This document shows positions 36,935 through 47,587 of a DNA stretch of 64,000 nucleotides, piece by piece (within the stretch, counting starts at the first letter, position 1; every line of letters begins with the position of its first letter). The notes below the pieces were generated by a model. The model was given only the letters and a program-made list of their open reading frames with translations, had not been told where the DNA came from and did no database searches. The stretch lies in contig BDTD01000004.1 of NCBI GenBank assembly GCA_002897635.1, forward strand, positions 62,001 to 126,000, read 5' to 3'. Source of the DNA: a bacterium BMS3Abin11. Lineage in GTDB: Bacteria > Pseudomonadota > Gammaproteobacteria > BMS3Bbin11. A program made the translations under genes and the position numbers.

Positions 36935-37609
36935 CTAAGAACTAAGTAGCCAGATAAAGAGAAATAGTGGAACAAGAATATCTACAATTCCCGGGCGTGG
37001 TGGTTGTTTGATTATGACAGTGTCATTCAGATCATAACCATTTGCCTGTTCCGACGCCGATTTAATCATATCAGCCGCTCTATCAATCAATATCGAGATA
37101 TTTTTAATTTTTTTCTTTTCACCGGGTAAATGCTGCTGCGCTGACATTTGTGGCACGATACTCAACACTAGCCCTAAACGCAGTGCAAAACGCTGGCTAT
37201 CAATACCAATTAATCTTAGCGGTGACAAAAGAAACTGTATTCCAGAGACCAGATCATCTCGTGGGGTTAACAGTAATAGAAAACCACTATATGAAATGAC
37301 GACGAGAAGTGATGAAATTCTTAGAGCAGCCTGATTGACCCCTTCTACCGAAGGCGAGAACCTGCCTAATATCGGCAAAATATCCATCCCCGGGTAAAAC
37401 CAGAAATACAGAATCACGATGGATAAAAAAAACCAGCGCAATTTCCTGGCCAGCAGAATGACCTGCCTGCCATGGTGAGGAAACTGAAAAAACAGAATAC
37501 TCAATGGTACCAATAACAACAACAGTCCTGGCCAACCCTGTGTGTTAACAATAAGTGTTAGCAGTGCCAGCGATAAGATTCGTGATGCCGAATTTACAAG
37601 TACCAGCAC
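36935..37609 (-). CDS. EcfT/CbiQ-like transmembrane protein without its ATPase partners nearby
   Basis: A 224-residue membrane protein with five or six hydrophobic segments. The pattern SSLLVVISYSGFLLLLTPRDDLVSGIQFLLSPLRLIGIDSQRFALRLGL is typical of the T components of energy-coupling-factor transporters (CbiQ/EcfT), where TxPxDL and the following helix end in a coupling region. The usual Ala-Arg-Gly coupling motifs are not obvious. Genes for the S component and the two ATPases are not near. It sits between fimV and truA in a place where other gammaproteobacteria carry unannotated genes. The T-component call is tentative. Confidence 0.5.
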   Translation of the reverse strand: MLVLVNSASRILSLALLTLIVNTQGWPGLLLLLVPLSILFFQFPHHGRQVILLARKLRWFFLSIVILYFWFYPGMDILPILGRFSPSVEGVNQAALRISSLLVVISYSGFLLLLTPRDDLVSGIQFLLSPLRLIGIDSQRFALRLGLVLSIVPQMSAQQHLPGEKKKIKNISILIDRAADMIKSASEQANGYDLNDTVIIKQPPRPGIVDILVPLFLFIWLLSS

Positions 37610-37651
37610 CTACAAATCTGAATAGCGGTTAAACAACATTCGGGTTAGTGT

Positions 37652-40600
37652 TTACTCTGCGTCGATCTGATTCATCAGATCTCTGGCTTCATTTTTCTGG
37701 TTATCTGTGCCTTCCTTTGCTACTTCTTCAAGTATGCTTAGAGCACTTTCTTTATCATCCATTTCTATATATGCCCTGGCCAGGTCGAGCTTGGTTCCAG
37801 CTTCATCCCAGGTATCATTTACACCTGCAGGCATCTCAGCTGATTCATCATCAGTACTTGTTTCGGCTTCATCCGCACTTGAATCCCCTTCTTCGCTATC
37901 CAATGTAAGATCACCAAGATCGGCAAACTCCAGTGTCTCATCCTGTAGTGGTGTTTCTGCAGTAGCGCCGTCATCTTCACTGGCGGTGTTGTCCTCAGAT
38001 TCCAGGTCAAGATCTAAATCTTCAATACCCCCAAGACCTGACGTATCAGTTGAAGACTCTTCTGAATCGGCTGTTTCTGCTTCTATCTCTGATGTATCCT
38101 CCAGATCCAGATCTATATCATCCAGGTTGAAATCAATATTTTCTTCACTTGTTTCTTCTGATTCTTCTGTGTTTCCTTCGAGTTCTTCCAGGTTTAATTC
38201 AAGGCTGTCCACGTCAAATGAGTCTGTTTCGTGTGCTGTATCCGGCGTAAAATCTCCAAGATCAAGATCCAGTACCTCTTCGTCCGGTACCGGAAAATCA
38301 TCTTCCCTTGTCTCAGAACTTTCTACATCCTCATCAGTTACATTTTCCTGCGCAGGTATTTCTTGTGTATCTTCAGGTAACTCAAAACCTTCTATTTTTT
38401 CCATATCATCTGTGTCTGAAAACGACTCTTCAGAAATTTCTTCGGTAATATCCTCTGATTCTCCATCCATGTTTAGGGCTTCCATCAAATCGGCTTCTTC
38501 TGTATCTATCGTATCAGTGTCCAGAAGATCACCTAATGGCACATCCTCTTTTCTGTCTTTATCACCAAATAATGTTTCTTCCTGAAGTTTCAGATCACCC
38601 TGAAATAATGGGTTTTCAGGATTCACAATTTTTCCCATTTCAGCCACTTTGGTCCATACATCAACCGGAATTTTGCCGTCTGCCGGATAGAGTTCTTCAG
38701 CCAGAGTTTCGAATGAGGACACATCCTTTCTACCTTGATAAATCTCCAGCAATTTCAACTTAAGTTCATGGCGGTCAGGATTTTTTTCTGCGGCTTCTTT
38801 AAGAACTTCTTCCGCCTGCTCATCACGACCGTATGCCATATAGACTTCTGCTTCAGCCAGCGGGTCTACCTCATCTGCCTGCATATTGCCCATGCCCGGC
38901 ACAAAATCACTCAGGAAAGAGGTTTCTGAACCTGCGTCAGAGGGTTCTGATGATTCAGCAGTTGAGATATCAAGAACGGCTGTACCTGAGATAATACTGT
39001 CTTCAAATTCAGCGATAGAACGCCTGCGCCTTAGTACAACGAAGATACCAACCAGAATTAGCAATAGCGCAAGAACAGTACCTAACATAGTAATCCAGCT
39101 GCTGAATATGATTTCTTTAGCTGTATCAAGTATGCCTCTCTCATTGACAGGCTGCTGTCGAGTTCGCACTTTAGCTTCTTTCTTTTTAACTACAACTACC
39201 GCTGGTTTTTTAACAACTTCAGGCTTCTTTATTTCTGGTGTTATAGCTGGCACTGGAGTGATATCAGGTGCCGATAGCTGGGTACTTTCAATTCCTGGTT
39301 CTACAGGTGGAGTGGGGGATAGTTCTGCTTTTTCCGGTAGCTTAACTACCTCAACAGGCATAACTTCTACTACCAGTTCCTGGGCCTGGCTCTGCAATCT
39401 GGCAAGATCAGAGTTCTGCATATCAATAAGCCTGTTTGCTTTATCAATTTGCTCCTCCAGTAATGAAACTCTCTCTGCGAGCTCCTTCTTTTCTAGCTCG
39501 GACGATGCAAGTGTCTCCTCCAACTGGCCGACATTTTCCTTATACGTTTTAATTTCTGACTCATATTTTTTCTTCTCTTCTGCACTGGCACCTATACCGG
39601 AAGTCTCTGTCCCCTCTACTCTGGCACGCACAATTTCCAGAACGTCACCCTTCTCGGTACTCCCCTCTTTTGTTTCAGGCATCAAGGGCCTTTTGTTGGC
39701 CTCCGTAGCAGTAGAAGTAGCTTCTTTTTCAGCTTTTTCAGTTTTTCTAGCTGTGCTGGCCTTTGCAGGACTAATTGCTTCCACCTCTGCGCTGGCTACC
39801 CTGCTTCCAGTTGAAAGATTATCTTTATACTCCTGCCATTCTTCCATTTGCACACGCAGTTCATCCTGTGCAGCTGGGCGGCTAGTAGAAGATATTTCTT
39901 CATCAGACGGAATTTCCAGTGTCTGCCCGACACGAATCAAATTAATGTTGTTGTGCATAAATGCATTGGGGTTTTGTCTGTAAATTGCCATTATCACCTG
40001 AGCAATCCCCAAACCTGTACCGGCCTTAACTCTCTCGGCAATATTCCACAGTACATCACCTTTTCTAACTGGCCCATAGGTAGCTCCGGGACGTAGATCA
40101 GAATAATTGCTCTCAGCACTGACAGCCTCAATAGACGGACCAAGCTTCGATTCAGCAGCGTTTGCTGTTGAAACAGGTTCAGCCACAGGGCTGGCAACAG
40201 AGATTTTTTTCGTTTCAGTAGCTTTTGCAACAGATTCCACTGCAACCGGCTTAGCAACCGTAGGTGCCTGAATGCGAGCTGGCGCACCCATGAGATAAGA
40301 AGGAGGATCTATCAGAGCGGTATATTCACGCAACATGGAACCATTTGCCCAGCTAGCTTTAACGATAAAATGCAGGAATGGTTCACGAAATGGCTGATCA
40401 GTATTTAATTTGATTACATCCTTACCATTCACTTTTGCAAGAGAAAAGCGAATGGCTTTAAGCTGCTCACTTCGATTAATGCCAGCCATTTTGAAGATGC
40501 CGATAGATCCGAGGGTAATTTTAAGAGTTTGCAATTCCGTTGTCGTCGCAGCAGTCAACTCAATCGTCGCATTCAATGGCTCATCCAGCGCAGAATGCAT

Positions 40601-40693
40601 CGTAAGCTTTCCAACACCAAGTGCGTAGGCCTGTACTGGTAATATGGCAAAAGCTGCCAAACACGCTAATTTAATCCCTTTTACCTTATGCAT
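37652..40693 (-). CDS. fimV: FimV-like pilus/polarity hub protein
   Basis: A 1013-residue inner-membrane protein. It has a signal peptide (residues 1-24), a conserved N-terminal FimV domain (GVGKLTMHSALDEPLNATIEL), a LysM peptidoglycan-binding domain near residues 205-270 (RKGDVLWNIAERV ... IRVGQTLEIPSDEE), a coiled coil at roughly 385-445, and one membrane helix near residue 545. A long Asp/Glu-rich cytoplasmic region follows and ends in the FimV C-terminal TPR-like motif (LDLARAYIEMDDKESA). FimV sets polar localisation of type IV pili in Pseudomonas and related bacteria. It lies between asd and the EcfT-like gene, as is usual. Confidence 0.93.
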   Translation of the reverse strand: MHKVKGIKLACLAAFAILPVQAYALGVGKLTMHSALDEPLNATIELTAATTTELQTLKITLGSIGIFKMAGINRSEQLKAIRFSLAKVNGKDVIKLNTDQPFREPFLHFIVKASWANGSMLREYTALIDPPSYLMGAPARIQAPTVAKPVAVESVAKATETKKISVASPVAEPVSTANAAESKLGPSIEAVSAESNYSDLRPGATYGPVRKGDVLWNIAERVKAGTGLGIAQVIMAIYRQNPNAFMHNNINLIRVGQTLEIPSDEEISSTSRPAAQDELRVQMEEWQEYKDNLSTGSRVASAEVEAISPAKASTARKTEKAEKEATSTATEANKRPLMPETKEGSTEKGDVLEIVRARVEGTETSGIGASAEEKKKYESEIKTYKENVGQLEETLASSELEKKELAERVSLLEEQIDKANRLIDMQNSDLARLQSQAQELVVEVMPVEVVKLPEKAELSPTPPVEPGIESTQLSAPDITPVPAITPEIKKPEVVKKPAVVVVKKKEAKVRTRQQPVNERGILDTAKEIIFSSWITMLGTVLALLLILVGIFVVLRRRRSIAEFEDSIISGTAVLDISTAESSEPSDAGSETSFLSDFVPGMGNMQADEVDPLAEAEVYMAYGRDEQAEEVLKEAAEKNPDRHELKLKLLEIYQGRKDVSSFETLAEELYPADGKIPVDVWTKVAEMGKIVNPENPLFQGDLKLQEETLFGDKDRKEDVPLGDLLDTDTIDTEEADLMEALNMDGESEDITEEISEESFSDTDDMEKIEGFELPEDTQEIPAQENVTDEDVESSETREDDFPVPDEEVLDLDLGDFTPDTAHETDSFDVDSLELNLEELEGNTEESEETSEENIDFNLDDIDLDLEDTSEIEAETADSEESSTDTSGLGGIEDLDLDLESEDNTASEDDGATAETPLQDETLEFADLGDLTLDSEEGDSSADEAETSTDDESAEMPAGVNDTWDEAGTKLDLARAYIEMDDKESALSILEEVAKEGTDNQKNEARDLMNQIDAE

Positions 40694-40807
40694 GATCTTC
40701 TCTTTTTAGTGGCTGTGCTTAGTTAAAGAAACGTTTTTTTCCTTATTTCGCTTATAGTTATAGTTCAATATTACGAAAGTTCTTTATGTTTCGCAACTAA
40801 CAATAGC

Positions 40808-41830
40808 TCACAAATAACTTTTCGCCAATATTTCAGCTATTTGGATACTATTTGTAGCGGCTCCTTTTCGCACATTATCGGCTACTACCCACAGATTCAG
40901 CCCCATAGGATGCGAAATATCCTTTCTGATTCGACCAACATAGACCGGATCCGTATCAGCACCTTCGGTGACAGCCGTCGGATAACCGCCATCAAGTCGT
41001 TCGTCAACGACAATTATTCCTTCCGTGCTGATAAGCAGCTCGCGGGCATGTGCCGCACTTATTTTTCTGTGTGTTTCTATGTGAATCGCCTCGGAATGAC
41101 CATAAAAAACAGGTACGCGTACCGCTGTAGGGTTGACCATAATGCTGTCATCGGAAAATATCTTGCGGGTTTCCCAGACCATTTTCATCTCTTCACGGGT
41201 ATAACCATTGTCCTCAAATAGATCAATCTGGGGCAGCACATTGAAGGCAATCTGCTTCGGGTACACCCTGGCTTCGATACTTTTACCTCCCAGCAGAGCA
41301 GCGGACTGGCCTGCCAGCTCTTCTATAGCCTGCTTGCCGGTACCGGAAACCGCCTGATATGTGCACACATTTATGCGGCTAATGCCTACTTCATCATAAA
41401 TCGGCTTCAGTGCTACAAGCATTTGAATGGTTGAACAGTTAGGGTTGGCAATAATACCGCGTGTTTTATAGTCAGCAATCGCCTGCGGATTCACTTCCGG
41501 AACCACAAGAGGAATATCATCGTCGTAGCGATAGTACGAGGTGTTGTCCACTACCACACACCCGGCTTCAACCGCCCTGGGTGCATATTTTTTGGAAATG
41601 TTGCCACCGGCTGAAAACAGACCTATCTGTACCTTTGAAAAATCAAAACTGTTGAGGTCTTCAACTACCAGCATTTTACCGCCGAAATCAACTCGCCTGC
41701 CGGCTGAGCGGCTGGAAGCCAGCGGATACACCTTGCCGACCGGAAAATTTCTTTCGTGTAACACACGCAACATGGTTTCACCCACCGCGCCAGTGGCACC
41801 AACTACTGCAATATCAAATACTTTAGTCAT
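40808..41830 (-). CDS. asd: Aspartate-semialdehyde dehydrogenase
   Basis: A 340-residue NADPH enzyme at the branch to lysine, threonine and methionine. The N-terminal GATGAVGETM dinucleotide motif, catalytic Cys132 in NPNCSTIQM, and the base His in FYGHSEAIHIET are visible. Asn-Thr-Ser (VDNTSYYR) is also conserved. Its ATG overlaps the leuB stop codon by one base (TAATG), so leuB and asd are coupled. Confidence 0.96.
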   Translation of the reverse strand: MTKVFDIAVVGATGAVGETMLRVLHERNFPVGKVYPLASSRSAGRRVDFGGKMLVVEDLNSFDFSKVQIGLFSAGGNISKKYAPRAVEAGCVVVDNTSYYRYDDDIPLVVPEVNPQAIADYKTRGIIANPNCSTIQMLVALKPIYDEVGISRINVCTYQAVSGTGKQAIEELAGQSAALLGGKSIEARVYPKQIAFNVLPQIDLFEDNGYTREEMKMVWETRKIFSDDSIMVNPTAVRVPVFYGHSEAIHIETHRKISAAHARELLISTEGIIVVDERLDGGYPTAVTEGADTDPVYVGRIRKDISHPMGLNLWVVADNVRKGAATNSIQIAEILAKSYL

Positions 41831-42918
41831 TAATCTATTCCAAATTCTATCAATCTTTCCAGCACAGCATCGCCCATGGCAACAGTGCCGATTGAATCGT
41901 CGTTATCGCTGATATCCGGGGTACGCAAACCATCGTCCAGCACGGCCGCTACCGCCCTTTCAATCTGATCAGATAATCCAGATTCAGCCAGCGTATAGCG
42001 TAGCAACATAGCAACAGACAGAATCGTCGCCAATGGATTTGCAATGCCCTGCCCGGCTATATCCGGCGCAGAACCATGTATTGGCTCGTACATACCCTTG
42101 CTCCGTGCATCCAGTGATGCGGATGGCAGCATGCCAATCGATCCAGTCAGCATCGCTGCTACATCCGACAATATGTCACCGAACATGTTTTTGGTCACCA
42201 TGACATCAAATTGCTTCGGCTCACGTACCAGCTGCATGGCGGCGTTATCGACGTACATATGCGAAAGCTCAACTTCAGGATATTCTTCACCCACCTGGAT
42301 GACCACCTCACGCCAGAGCTCAGACACTTCCAGCACGTTTGCCTTGTCCACTGAACAAAGCCGTTTATCACGCTTCATAGCGATATCGAAGGCAGAGTGT
42401 GCGATACGTTCAATCTCAGCCTCATTATAGACCAGTGTATTGAACCCTTCCCGCAACCCATTGTCCAGCCTGCGGATACCCCGTGGGGAACCAAAATAGA
42501 TACCACCCGTCAGTTCACGCACAATCAAAATGTCCAGTCCTGAAACAATTTCAGGCTTCAAACTGGATGCACCGGTTAATGCCGGGTACATCAATGCCGG
42601 TCGCAGATTGGAAAACAACTCAAGCTCCGAGCGCAATCCCAGTAATGCTCTTTCGGGGCGTAAATCTCGCTCCAGTGACTCATATTGAGGCCCGCCTACC
42701 GCTCCCAGCAGAATTGCATCTGCCTGCCGGGCCATAGCCAGGGTAGCCTCAGGCAGAGGGTGGCCTGTCTCATCATAGGCTGCACCACCAACCGGAGCCT
42801 GAGAAATCGTAATATCAAGCCCGGACCTGTCACGCAGCAACTCCAGCACTCGCACTGCCTGCTCAACAATCTCAGGGCCTATGCCATCGCCTGGCAGGAC
42901 CAGTATTTTTTTCGTCAT
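41830..42918 (-). CDS. leuB: 3-isopropylmalate dehydrogenase
   Basis: A 362-residue NAD enzyme of leucine synthesis. [18 protein letters not shown] is the N-terminal motif; substrate-binding arginines occur in [21 protein letters not shown], and the metal site is in [44 protein letters not shown] closes the NAD pocket. It follows leuC-leuD but is separated from leuD by 187 bp holding a pair of REP-like repeats. Confidence 0.96.
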   Translation of the reverse strand: MTKKILVLPGDGIGPEIVEQAVRVLELLRDRSGLDITISQAPVGGAAYDETGHPLPEATLAMARQADAILLGAVGGPQYESLERDLRPERALLGLRSELELFSNLRPALMYPALTGASSLKPEIVSGLDILIVRELTGGIYFGSPRGIRRLDNGLREGFNTLVYNEAEIERIAHSAFDIAMKRDKRLCSVDKANVLEVSELWREVVIQVGEEYPEVELSHMYVDNAAMQLVREPKQFDVMVTKNMFGDILSDVAAMLTGSIGMLPSASLDARSKGMYEPIHGSAPDIAGQGIANPLATILSVAMLLRYTLAESGLSDQIERAVAAVLDDGLRTPDISDNDDSIGTVAMGDAVLERLIEFGID

Positions 42919-42984
42919 TTACAAAAGCCTCATTTCTTTTTTTCCACACGGCCTCTCCCCGCTGTGTGTTGCGAAGATTCTATC

Positions 42985-43085
42985 TGTGCGAATGAATTCG
43001 CACCTACAATTAACACATGGGCACCCATATGACATACAACAAATTATCATAAGAAAATAATTGTAGGTCCGAATTCATTCGGACA
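42985..43085. repeat. Inverted pair of REP-like repeats between leuD and leuB
   Basis: Copy A (42985-43011) is, on the minus strand, AATTGTAGGTGCGAATTCAT followed by TCGCACA. Copy B (43059-43085, plus strand) begins AATTGTAGGTCCGAATTCAT followed by TCGGACA. They agree at 25 of 27 positions, and the two differences compensate so that each keeps its internal palindrome. They face each other across 47 bp, as in BIME-type pairs. Two more copies lie near 50.9 kb. Confidence 0.7.
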
Positions 43086-43105
43086 AAATCGATTTAAATG
43101 CACCA

Positions 43106-43753
43106 TCAATCAACATCCGTGAACAACCATGGCGTGATCTTGCGACGACTTTGCTCATAGGCACGAACATCTTCCACATGCTGCAAAGTTAAAGCGATGT
43201 CATCAAGCCCTTCCAACAGGCAGTGCTTGCGAAAACTATCGACATCAAACCTGATATTTTCGCCATCTGGTGTCGATATCACCTGATCTTGTAGATTGAC
43301 AACAAGTTTGTAAGCTGGCCTTTGTTCAACTGCCATAAATAATTCATCAACTATTTTTACATTAAGAACGATTGGTAAGATACCGTTTTTAAAGCAGTTA
43401 TTATAAAATATATCTGCAAAACTGGGTGCAATAATCACCCTGAACCCGTAGTCCTCCAACGCCCAGGGGGCATGCTCCCGCGATGAACCACAACCAAAAT
43501 TTTCTCGCGCCAATAATATCCGGGCACCCTGATAACGAGCCTGATTAAGCACGAAGTCCTTATTCAATGGGCGCTTGCTATTGTCCTGCCCAGGCTCACC
43601 AATATCCAGATAACGCCATTCATCGAACAGATTAGGGCCGAAACCACTGCGTTTGATCGATTTCAGAAACTGCTTAGGGATGATCGCATCGGTATCGACA
43701 TTCGCTCTATCCATGGGTGCAACAATGGCGTCTACCGTCGTAAATTTTTCCAT
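43106..43753 (-). CDS. leuD: 3-isopropylmalate dehydratase small subunit
   Basis: A 215-residue subunit of isopropylmalate isomerase. The aconitase swivel domain is shown by [18 protein letters not shown] near residue 22 and [16 protein letters not shown] near residue 82, where the Ser/Arg contact substrate. It pairs with LeuC, whose gene ends 1 bp upstream, so the two are probably translated together. Confidence 0.96.
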   Translation of the reverse strand: MEKFTTVDAIVAPMDRANVDTDAIIPKQFLKSIKRSGFGPNLFDEWRYLDIGEPGQDNSKRPLNKDFVLNQARYQGARILLARENFGCGSSREHAPWALEDYGFRVIIAPSFADIFYNNCFKNGILPIVLNVKIVDELFMAVEQRPAYKLVVNLQDQVISTPDGENIRFDVDSFRKHCLLEGLDDIALTLQHVEDVRAYEQSRRKITPWLFTDVD

Positions 43754-43754
43754 A

Positions 43755-45161
43755 TCAGTTCACCAGTGTTGTCGGGTCAATAAAATGTCCGGCAATAGCC
43801 GCCGCTGCGGCCATTGGCGGTGAAACAAGGTGTGTCCTGCCACCACGGCCCTGACGACCCTCAAAATTCCTGTTTGAGGTGGAGGCGCAGCGCTCGCCTG
43901 CTTCAAGCCGGTCTGCATTCATCGCCAGACACATTGAACAACCGGGATCTCGCCATTCAAAACCAGCTTCAGTAAACACCCTGTCCAGCCCTTCCTGTTC
44001 AGCCTGTGCCTTTACCAGGCCCGAGCCTGGCACCACCATCGCCAACTTGATGGTACTGGCAATGTTACGACCCCGGACGACTTCAGCGGCGGCACGTATA
44101 TCCTCGATACGGGAATTGGTGCATGAGCCAATAAATATCTTATCCAGTGAAATATCTGAAATCGTCACACCAGGCTCCAGCCCCATATAGGTAAGGGCAT
44201 TGATCATGCCTTCACGCTTCACAGGATCAGTCTCCTGCTGAGGATCAGGCACCCTGTCGTCTATCGACACGACCATTTCAGGTGATGTTCCCCAACTAAC
44301 CCGCGGCCTGATGCCGGCGGCATTGAGCATGACTTCCTTATCAAATACTGCGTCCGCATCTGAATACAGGCCTCGCCAGCACGCCTCTGACTGTTTCCTG
44401 TATTCTTCATCGGGGGAATAGGGGCGCCCATGTACATAGTCGATAGTCCTGTCATCTACCGCGACCAGACCTGTCCGAGCACCGGCTTCAATCGTCATAT
44501 TGCATAAGGTCATGCGGCCTTCCATAGTCAATGCACGAATAGCCGAACCGGCAAATTCAATTGCGTGTCCCGTACCACCTGCCGTGCCTATTTTCGCAAT
44601 AATGGCAAGTGCGATATCCTTTGCAGTTACACCTGCTGGTAACTTACCCTCTACCGACACACGCATGTTCTTTGCCTTTTTCTGGATCAGACATTGTGTA
44701 GCCAGAACGTGTTCAACTTCTGATGTGCCAATGCCCATGGCCAAAGCAGCAAAGGCCCCGTGTGTAGAAGTGTGTGAATCACCACAGACAACCGTCATAC
44801 CCGGCAAAGTGGCCCCCTGCTCCGGTCCGATAACATGAACTATGCCCTGACGCGGGTCATTCATAGCAAACTCGGTTATAGAGAAATCCACGCAATTTTG
44901 ATCAAGTGTCTCCACCTGTAAGCGAGACACTGGGTCAACTATCCCTTTCTGCCGATCGGTAGTCGGTACATTATGGTCCGGAGTCGCCAGATTTGTAGCG
45001 GGGCGCCAAACCCTGCGGCCCGCTATGCGTAAGCCTTCAAAGGCCTGCGGTGATGTCACTTCATGAACCAGATGACGATCGATATATATTAAAGCAGTGT
45101 CATCTTCCTCACGAACTACATGACTATCCCACAACTTGTCATACAGGGTTTTGCCAGCCAT
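43755..45161 (-). CDS. leuC: 3-isopropylmalate dehydratase large subunit
   Basis: A 468-residue aconitase-family enzyme. The three [4Fe-4S] ligands are Cys in IGSCTNSR (about residue 349) and the pair in GCSMCLAMN (about 409 and 412). [12 protein letters not shown] and [18 protein letters not shown] are other family motifs. It begins the leuC-leuD-leuB-asd run and is divergent from a LysR gene 147 bp away. Confidence 0.96.
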   Translation of the reverse strand: MAGKTLYDKLWDSHVVREEDDTALIYIDRHLVHEVTSPQAFEGLRIAGRRVWRPATNLATPDHNVPTTDRQKGIVDPVSRLQVETLDQNCVDFSITEFAMNDPRQGIVHVIGPEQGATLPGMTVVCGDSHTSTHGAFAALAMGIGTSEVEHVLATQCLIQKKAKNMRVSVEGKLPAGVTAKDIALAIIAKIGTAGGTGHAIEFAGSAIRALTMEGRMTLCNMTIEAGARTGLVAVDDRTIDYVHGRPYSPDEEYRKQSEACWRGLYSDADAVFDKEVMLNAAGIRPRVSWGTSPEMVVSIDDRVPDPQQETDPVKREGMINALTYMGLEPGVTISDISLDKIFIGSCTNSRIEDIRAAAEVVRGRNIASTIKLAMVVPGSGLVKAQAEQEGLDRVFTEAGFEWRDPGCSMCLAMNADRLEAGERCASTSNRNFEGRQGRGGRTHLVSPPMAAAAAIAGHFIDPTTLVN

Positions 45162-45308
45162 CTGAATCTCTCCTACTTTCTACTGTTTAACTTGCAAGAA
45201 ATTATGTCACAGGTTATAAATTACATAAATTCATCATTTTTATAATATCCATTCCATTTTGTAATGAATAAGATATCACGTTCAACAATAAATCACTGAG
45301 AAAATAAT

Positions 45309-46175
45309 ATGGATGAATCACAACTCAAGGCCTTCGTTGCCATTAATAAGCATGGTTCCTTTACCGCTGCAGCAAACAGCCTGCATCTTACCCAGCCGGC
45401 TATCAGCAAACGTATTGCCACACTGGAATTACAACTTGGCAGCCCATTATTCGACCGCATAGGAAGAACTGCTCGGTTGACGGATACAGGAGATAAATTG
45501 CTGCCATTAGCTGAAAAGATGCTTACATCTTTCAGTAATTTACGTAAAACAGCTGATAACATGAAATTCGAGATAAGCGGCAGGTTAAGCCTGGGCACCT
45601 CACACCATATAGGTCTGCACCGTCTACCGCCAGTATTACGCCAGTACACGAATCAATACCCGGAAGTCGAGCTGGCCCTGCATTTTGTGGACTCGGAAGA
45701 CGGTGTCCAGGGGGTTGAGCGTGGCCTGCTGGAGATGGCCATCATCACATTACCCGCCAACACACCTAAATCACTCTCTGCAACCCAGGTCTGGGACGAT
45801 CCACTGGCCCTTGTAGTCGGTAAAATGCATAAGCTGGCACGGAAAGATTCCATCGCTGTAGAAGAACTTGCAAAACACGAGGCGATACTGCCCGGCGTCA
45901 ACACCTACACCCGGGTATTACTGGAGGAAAAGCTGGCATTAACGGGTTACAAACTGCATATCGGCCTGTCGACAAACTTCCTCGAAACCAACAAAATGAT
46001 GGCCAGCATCGGCCTCGGCTGGACCATCATACCGGAATCCATGCTTGATGAAACAGTCGTCAAAATAGGCATTAAAAACATCGATCTTCGTCGAAAACTC
46101 GGTTATGTGACGCATAACGATATGACCTTGTCTAATGCTACGAAGGCGATGATTGACCTGTTGGATAGTATTTGA
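45309..46175 (+). CDS. LysR-family transcriptional regulator, probable regulator of leuCDB
   Basis: A 288-residue LysR-type protein. The N-terminal winged HTH is at residues 1-60 (LKAFVAINKHGSFTAAANSLHLTQPAISKRIATLE). The effector domain follows with LSLGTSHHIGLHRLPPVLRQY and the LPGVNTYTR segment. It is transcribed away from leuC across a short AT-rich gap, the classic LysR arrangement for controlling the neighbouring operon. That makes the leucine operon the best target guess; the effector is unknown. Confidence 0.88.
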   Translation: MDESQLKAFVAINKHGSFTAAANSLHLTQPAISKRIATLELQLGSPLFDRIGRTARLTDTGDKLLPLAEKMLTSFSNLRKTADNMKFEISGRLSLGTSHHIGLHRLPPVLRQYTNQYPEVELALHFVDSEDGVQGVERGLLEMAIITLPANTPKSLSATQVWDDPLALVVGKMHKLARKDSIAVEELAKHEAILPGVNTYTRVLLEEKLALTGYKLHIGLSTNFLETNKMMASIGLGWTIIPESMLDETVVKIGIKNIDLRRKLGYVTHNDMTLSNATKAMIDLLDSI

Positions 46176-46180
46176 GGTTA

Positions 46181-46316
46181 TTTTGTGTTGGTGCACGGTT
46201 GGTGTTGCCTTCTATACTTTTTTATTCTTTACTTGAATTGATCCGAGTTTTTCGCACTCAGACAACACATCCCGAAATCCCCGACTCGATCTGTGCTCGG
46301 CAAGCCTGAACGGGAT
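46181..46316 (+). repeat. Left copy of a long inverted repeat
   Basis: This 136-bp stretch is an imperfect reverse complement of 48059-48245. The inner 23 bp (46294-46316, TGCTCGGCAAGCCTGAACGG then GAT) match exactly, and the outer part (GGTGCACGGTTGGTGTTGCC and onward) matches with scattered changes and gaps. It starts 5 bp after the stop of the LysR gene. Confidence 0.65.
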
Positions 46317-46481
46317 ACAAGGTCAAAAACTTGAATAGCACAATTTGGCACAAGAAAATGATGTTCAGTATATTTTTTCAATGTTGAATTGGCAGCCAGG
46401 AGCTGACATTCACAACACTGTTTGACCAAACCACAATTAGCAAAATCAGGCATTTGATTGTAGCCAGATTTCACAAGCTAA

Positions 46482-47309
46482 TCAGTCTTCAGAACTGAAA
46501 CTCCGGATGATATAGCCACCAGACTTCTCGTCATGCTCGAGGTCGAGTAGCTTTCGTGATTGCGCCTCCTCAAGCAGCTTGCCGAAGGTTTTGAAGCCGT
46601 GATATGCCTCGTTAAACCCCGGTTTGCGGCGTTTGAGGGCTTGCTTGATCATAGAGCCCCAGACCTTGTCTTGTTCACCGCGCTCCTGGAATAGGTCTTC
46701 GACCATCTCCATGACTAAATCGATGGCTTCCTGCTGCTTTTCCTCGTCTGACTGCTCAGCCGCTTTTGGTGATTTCCCTGATGCTGTTGTCTTCTTGGCC
46801 TTTTTCTGAGTTTTACGATGCTGTTTCTTTGTGCCACGCACGAGGTCGTCGTAGAAAATAAATTCATCGCAGTTCGCAATTAGCAAATCCGATGTCGCAT
46901 TCTTAACACCTACGCCAATCACAACTTTATTGTTTTCACGCAGTTTGCTTACTAACGGCGAGAAGTCAGAGTCACCGCTAATAATGACGAATGTATCGAC
47001 ATGTTCCTTTGTGTAACAGAGGTCTAGAGCATCAACAACCATACGGATGTCGGCTGAGTTTTTACCTGATTGTCGGACGTGCGGAATCTCGATCAGTTCG
47101 AAGGCTGCCTCATGCATTGGCTTCTTAAACTCCTTGTACCGATCCCAATCGCAATAGGCTTTCTTGACTACGATATTGCCCTTGAGTAACAGACGCTCAA
47201 GGACTTTCTGTATATCAAATGCAGCGTATTTGGCATCACGCACTCCCAGTGCGACATTCTCAAAGTCGCAGAATAGAGCCAGGTTTTTAGTGTTGAGATT
47301 TAAACTCAT
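46482..47309 (-). CDS. NYN-domain (PIN-like) protein with OST-HTH/LOTUS C-terminal domain
   Basis: A 275-residue LabA/DUF88-type protein. The N-terminal NYN nuclease fold shows Asp15 in ALFCDFEN, then SGKNSADIRMVVDALDL (about residues 80-96) and VIISGDSDFSPLVSKL, supplying the acidic metal site expected of PIN-like RNases. A Lys-rich linker (about 165-190) leads to a C-terminal domain resembling OST-HTH/LOTUS, an RNA-binding module. I chose ATG 47309 (MSLNLNTKNL); ATG 47336 would add nine residues. It lies downstream of the cold-shock gene on the same strand, inside a long inverted repeat. Confidence 0.85.
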   Translation of the reverse strand: MSLNLNTKNLALFCDFENVALGVRDAKYAAFDIQKVLERLLLKGNIVVKKAYCDWDRYKEFKKPMHEAAFELIEIPHVRQSGKNSADIRMVVDALDLCYTKEHVDTFVIISGDSDFSPLVSKLRENNKVVIGVGVKNATSDLLIANCDEFIFYDDLVRGTKKQHRKTQKKAKKTTASGKSPKAAEQSDEEKQQEAIDLVMEMVEDLFQERGEQDKVWGSMIKQALKRRKPGFNEAYHGFKTFGKLLEEAQSRKLLDLEHDEKSGGYIIRSFSSED

Positions 47310-47457
47310 GCTAGGCCATACCTTATGATTTATCACATAGTATCAGCTAATGTTGGAAACGGAGGACAAAAATACCCCACCAATAATATTTTTAAGCTCA
47401 AGAAACAATCTAAGCGGCTACTTCCGGCCATGACCCGACCTTCGGTAAACAAAGAAA

Positions 47458-47477
47458 AACCGCCCCATCAGGCGGTT
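47458..47477 (-). terminator. Intrinsic terminator downstream of the cold-shock gene
   Basis: On the minus strand a 7-bp stem AACCGCC / GGCGGTT with a 6-nt loop is followed by TTTTCTTTG. It lies 110 bp past the cold-shock stop codon, so the cold-shock gene is probably a single-gene transcript and the NYN gene needs its own promoter. Confidence 0.75.
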
Positions 47478-47587
47478 AATCGAGTTTCTGCTTACGGCCA
47501 GGAGCGGAGATTCAAAGTTAACGCATCTAGAAGTGCCGCGCGTTTTTTTGCGCGTCCTTCCTGCTTGAATTGTTACTTGAATTCAAC

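Noticed and set aside
38886-39983. 365-aa plus-strand ORF, very rich in Ser, inside fimV
   Set aside because: It is the complement of acidic and repetitive fimV codons; the same holds for the 292-aa ORF at 37707-38585. The minus-strand FimV has clear domains.
46229-46474. 81-aa minus-strand ORF between the LysR and NYN genes
   Set aside because: It falls mostly in the left copy of a long inverted repeat and has no recognisable motif or ribosome site.
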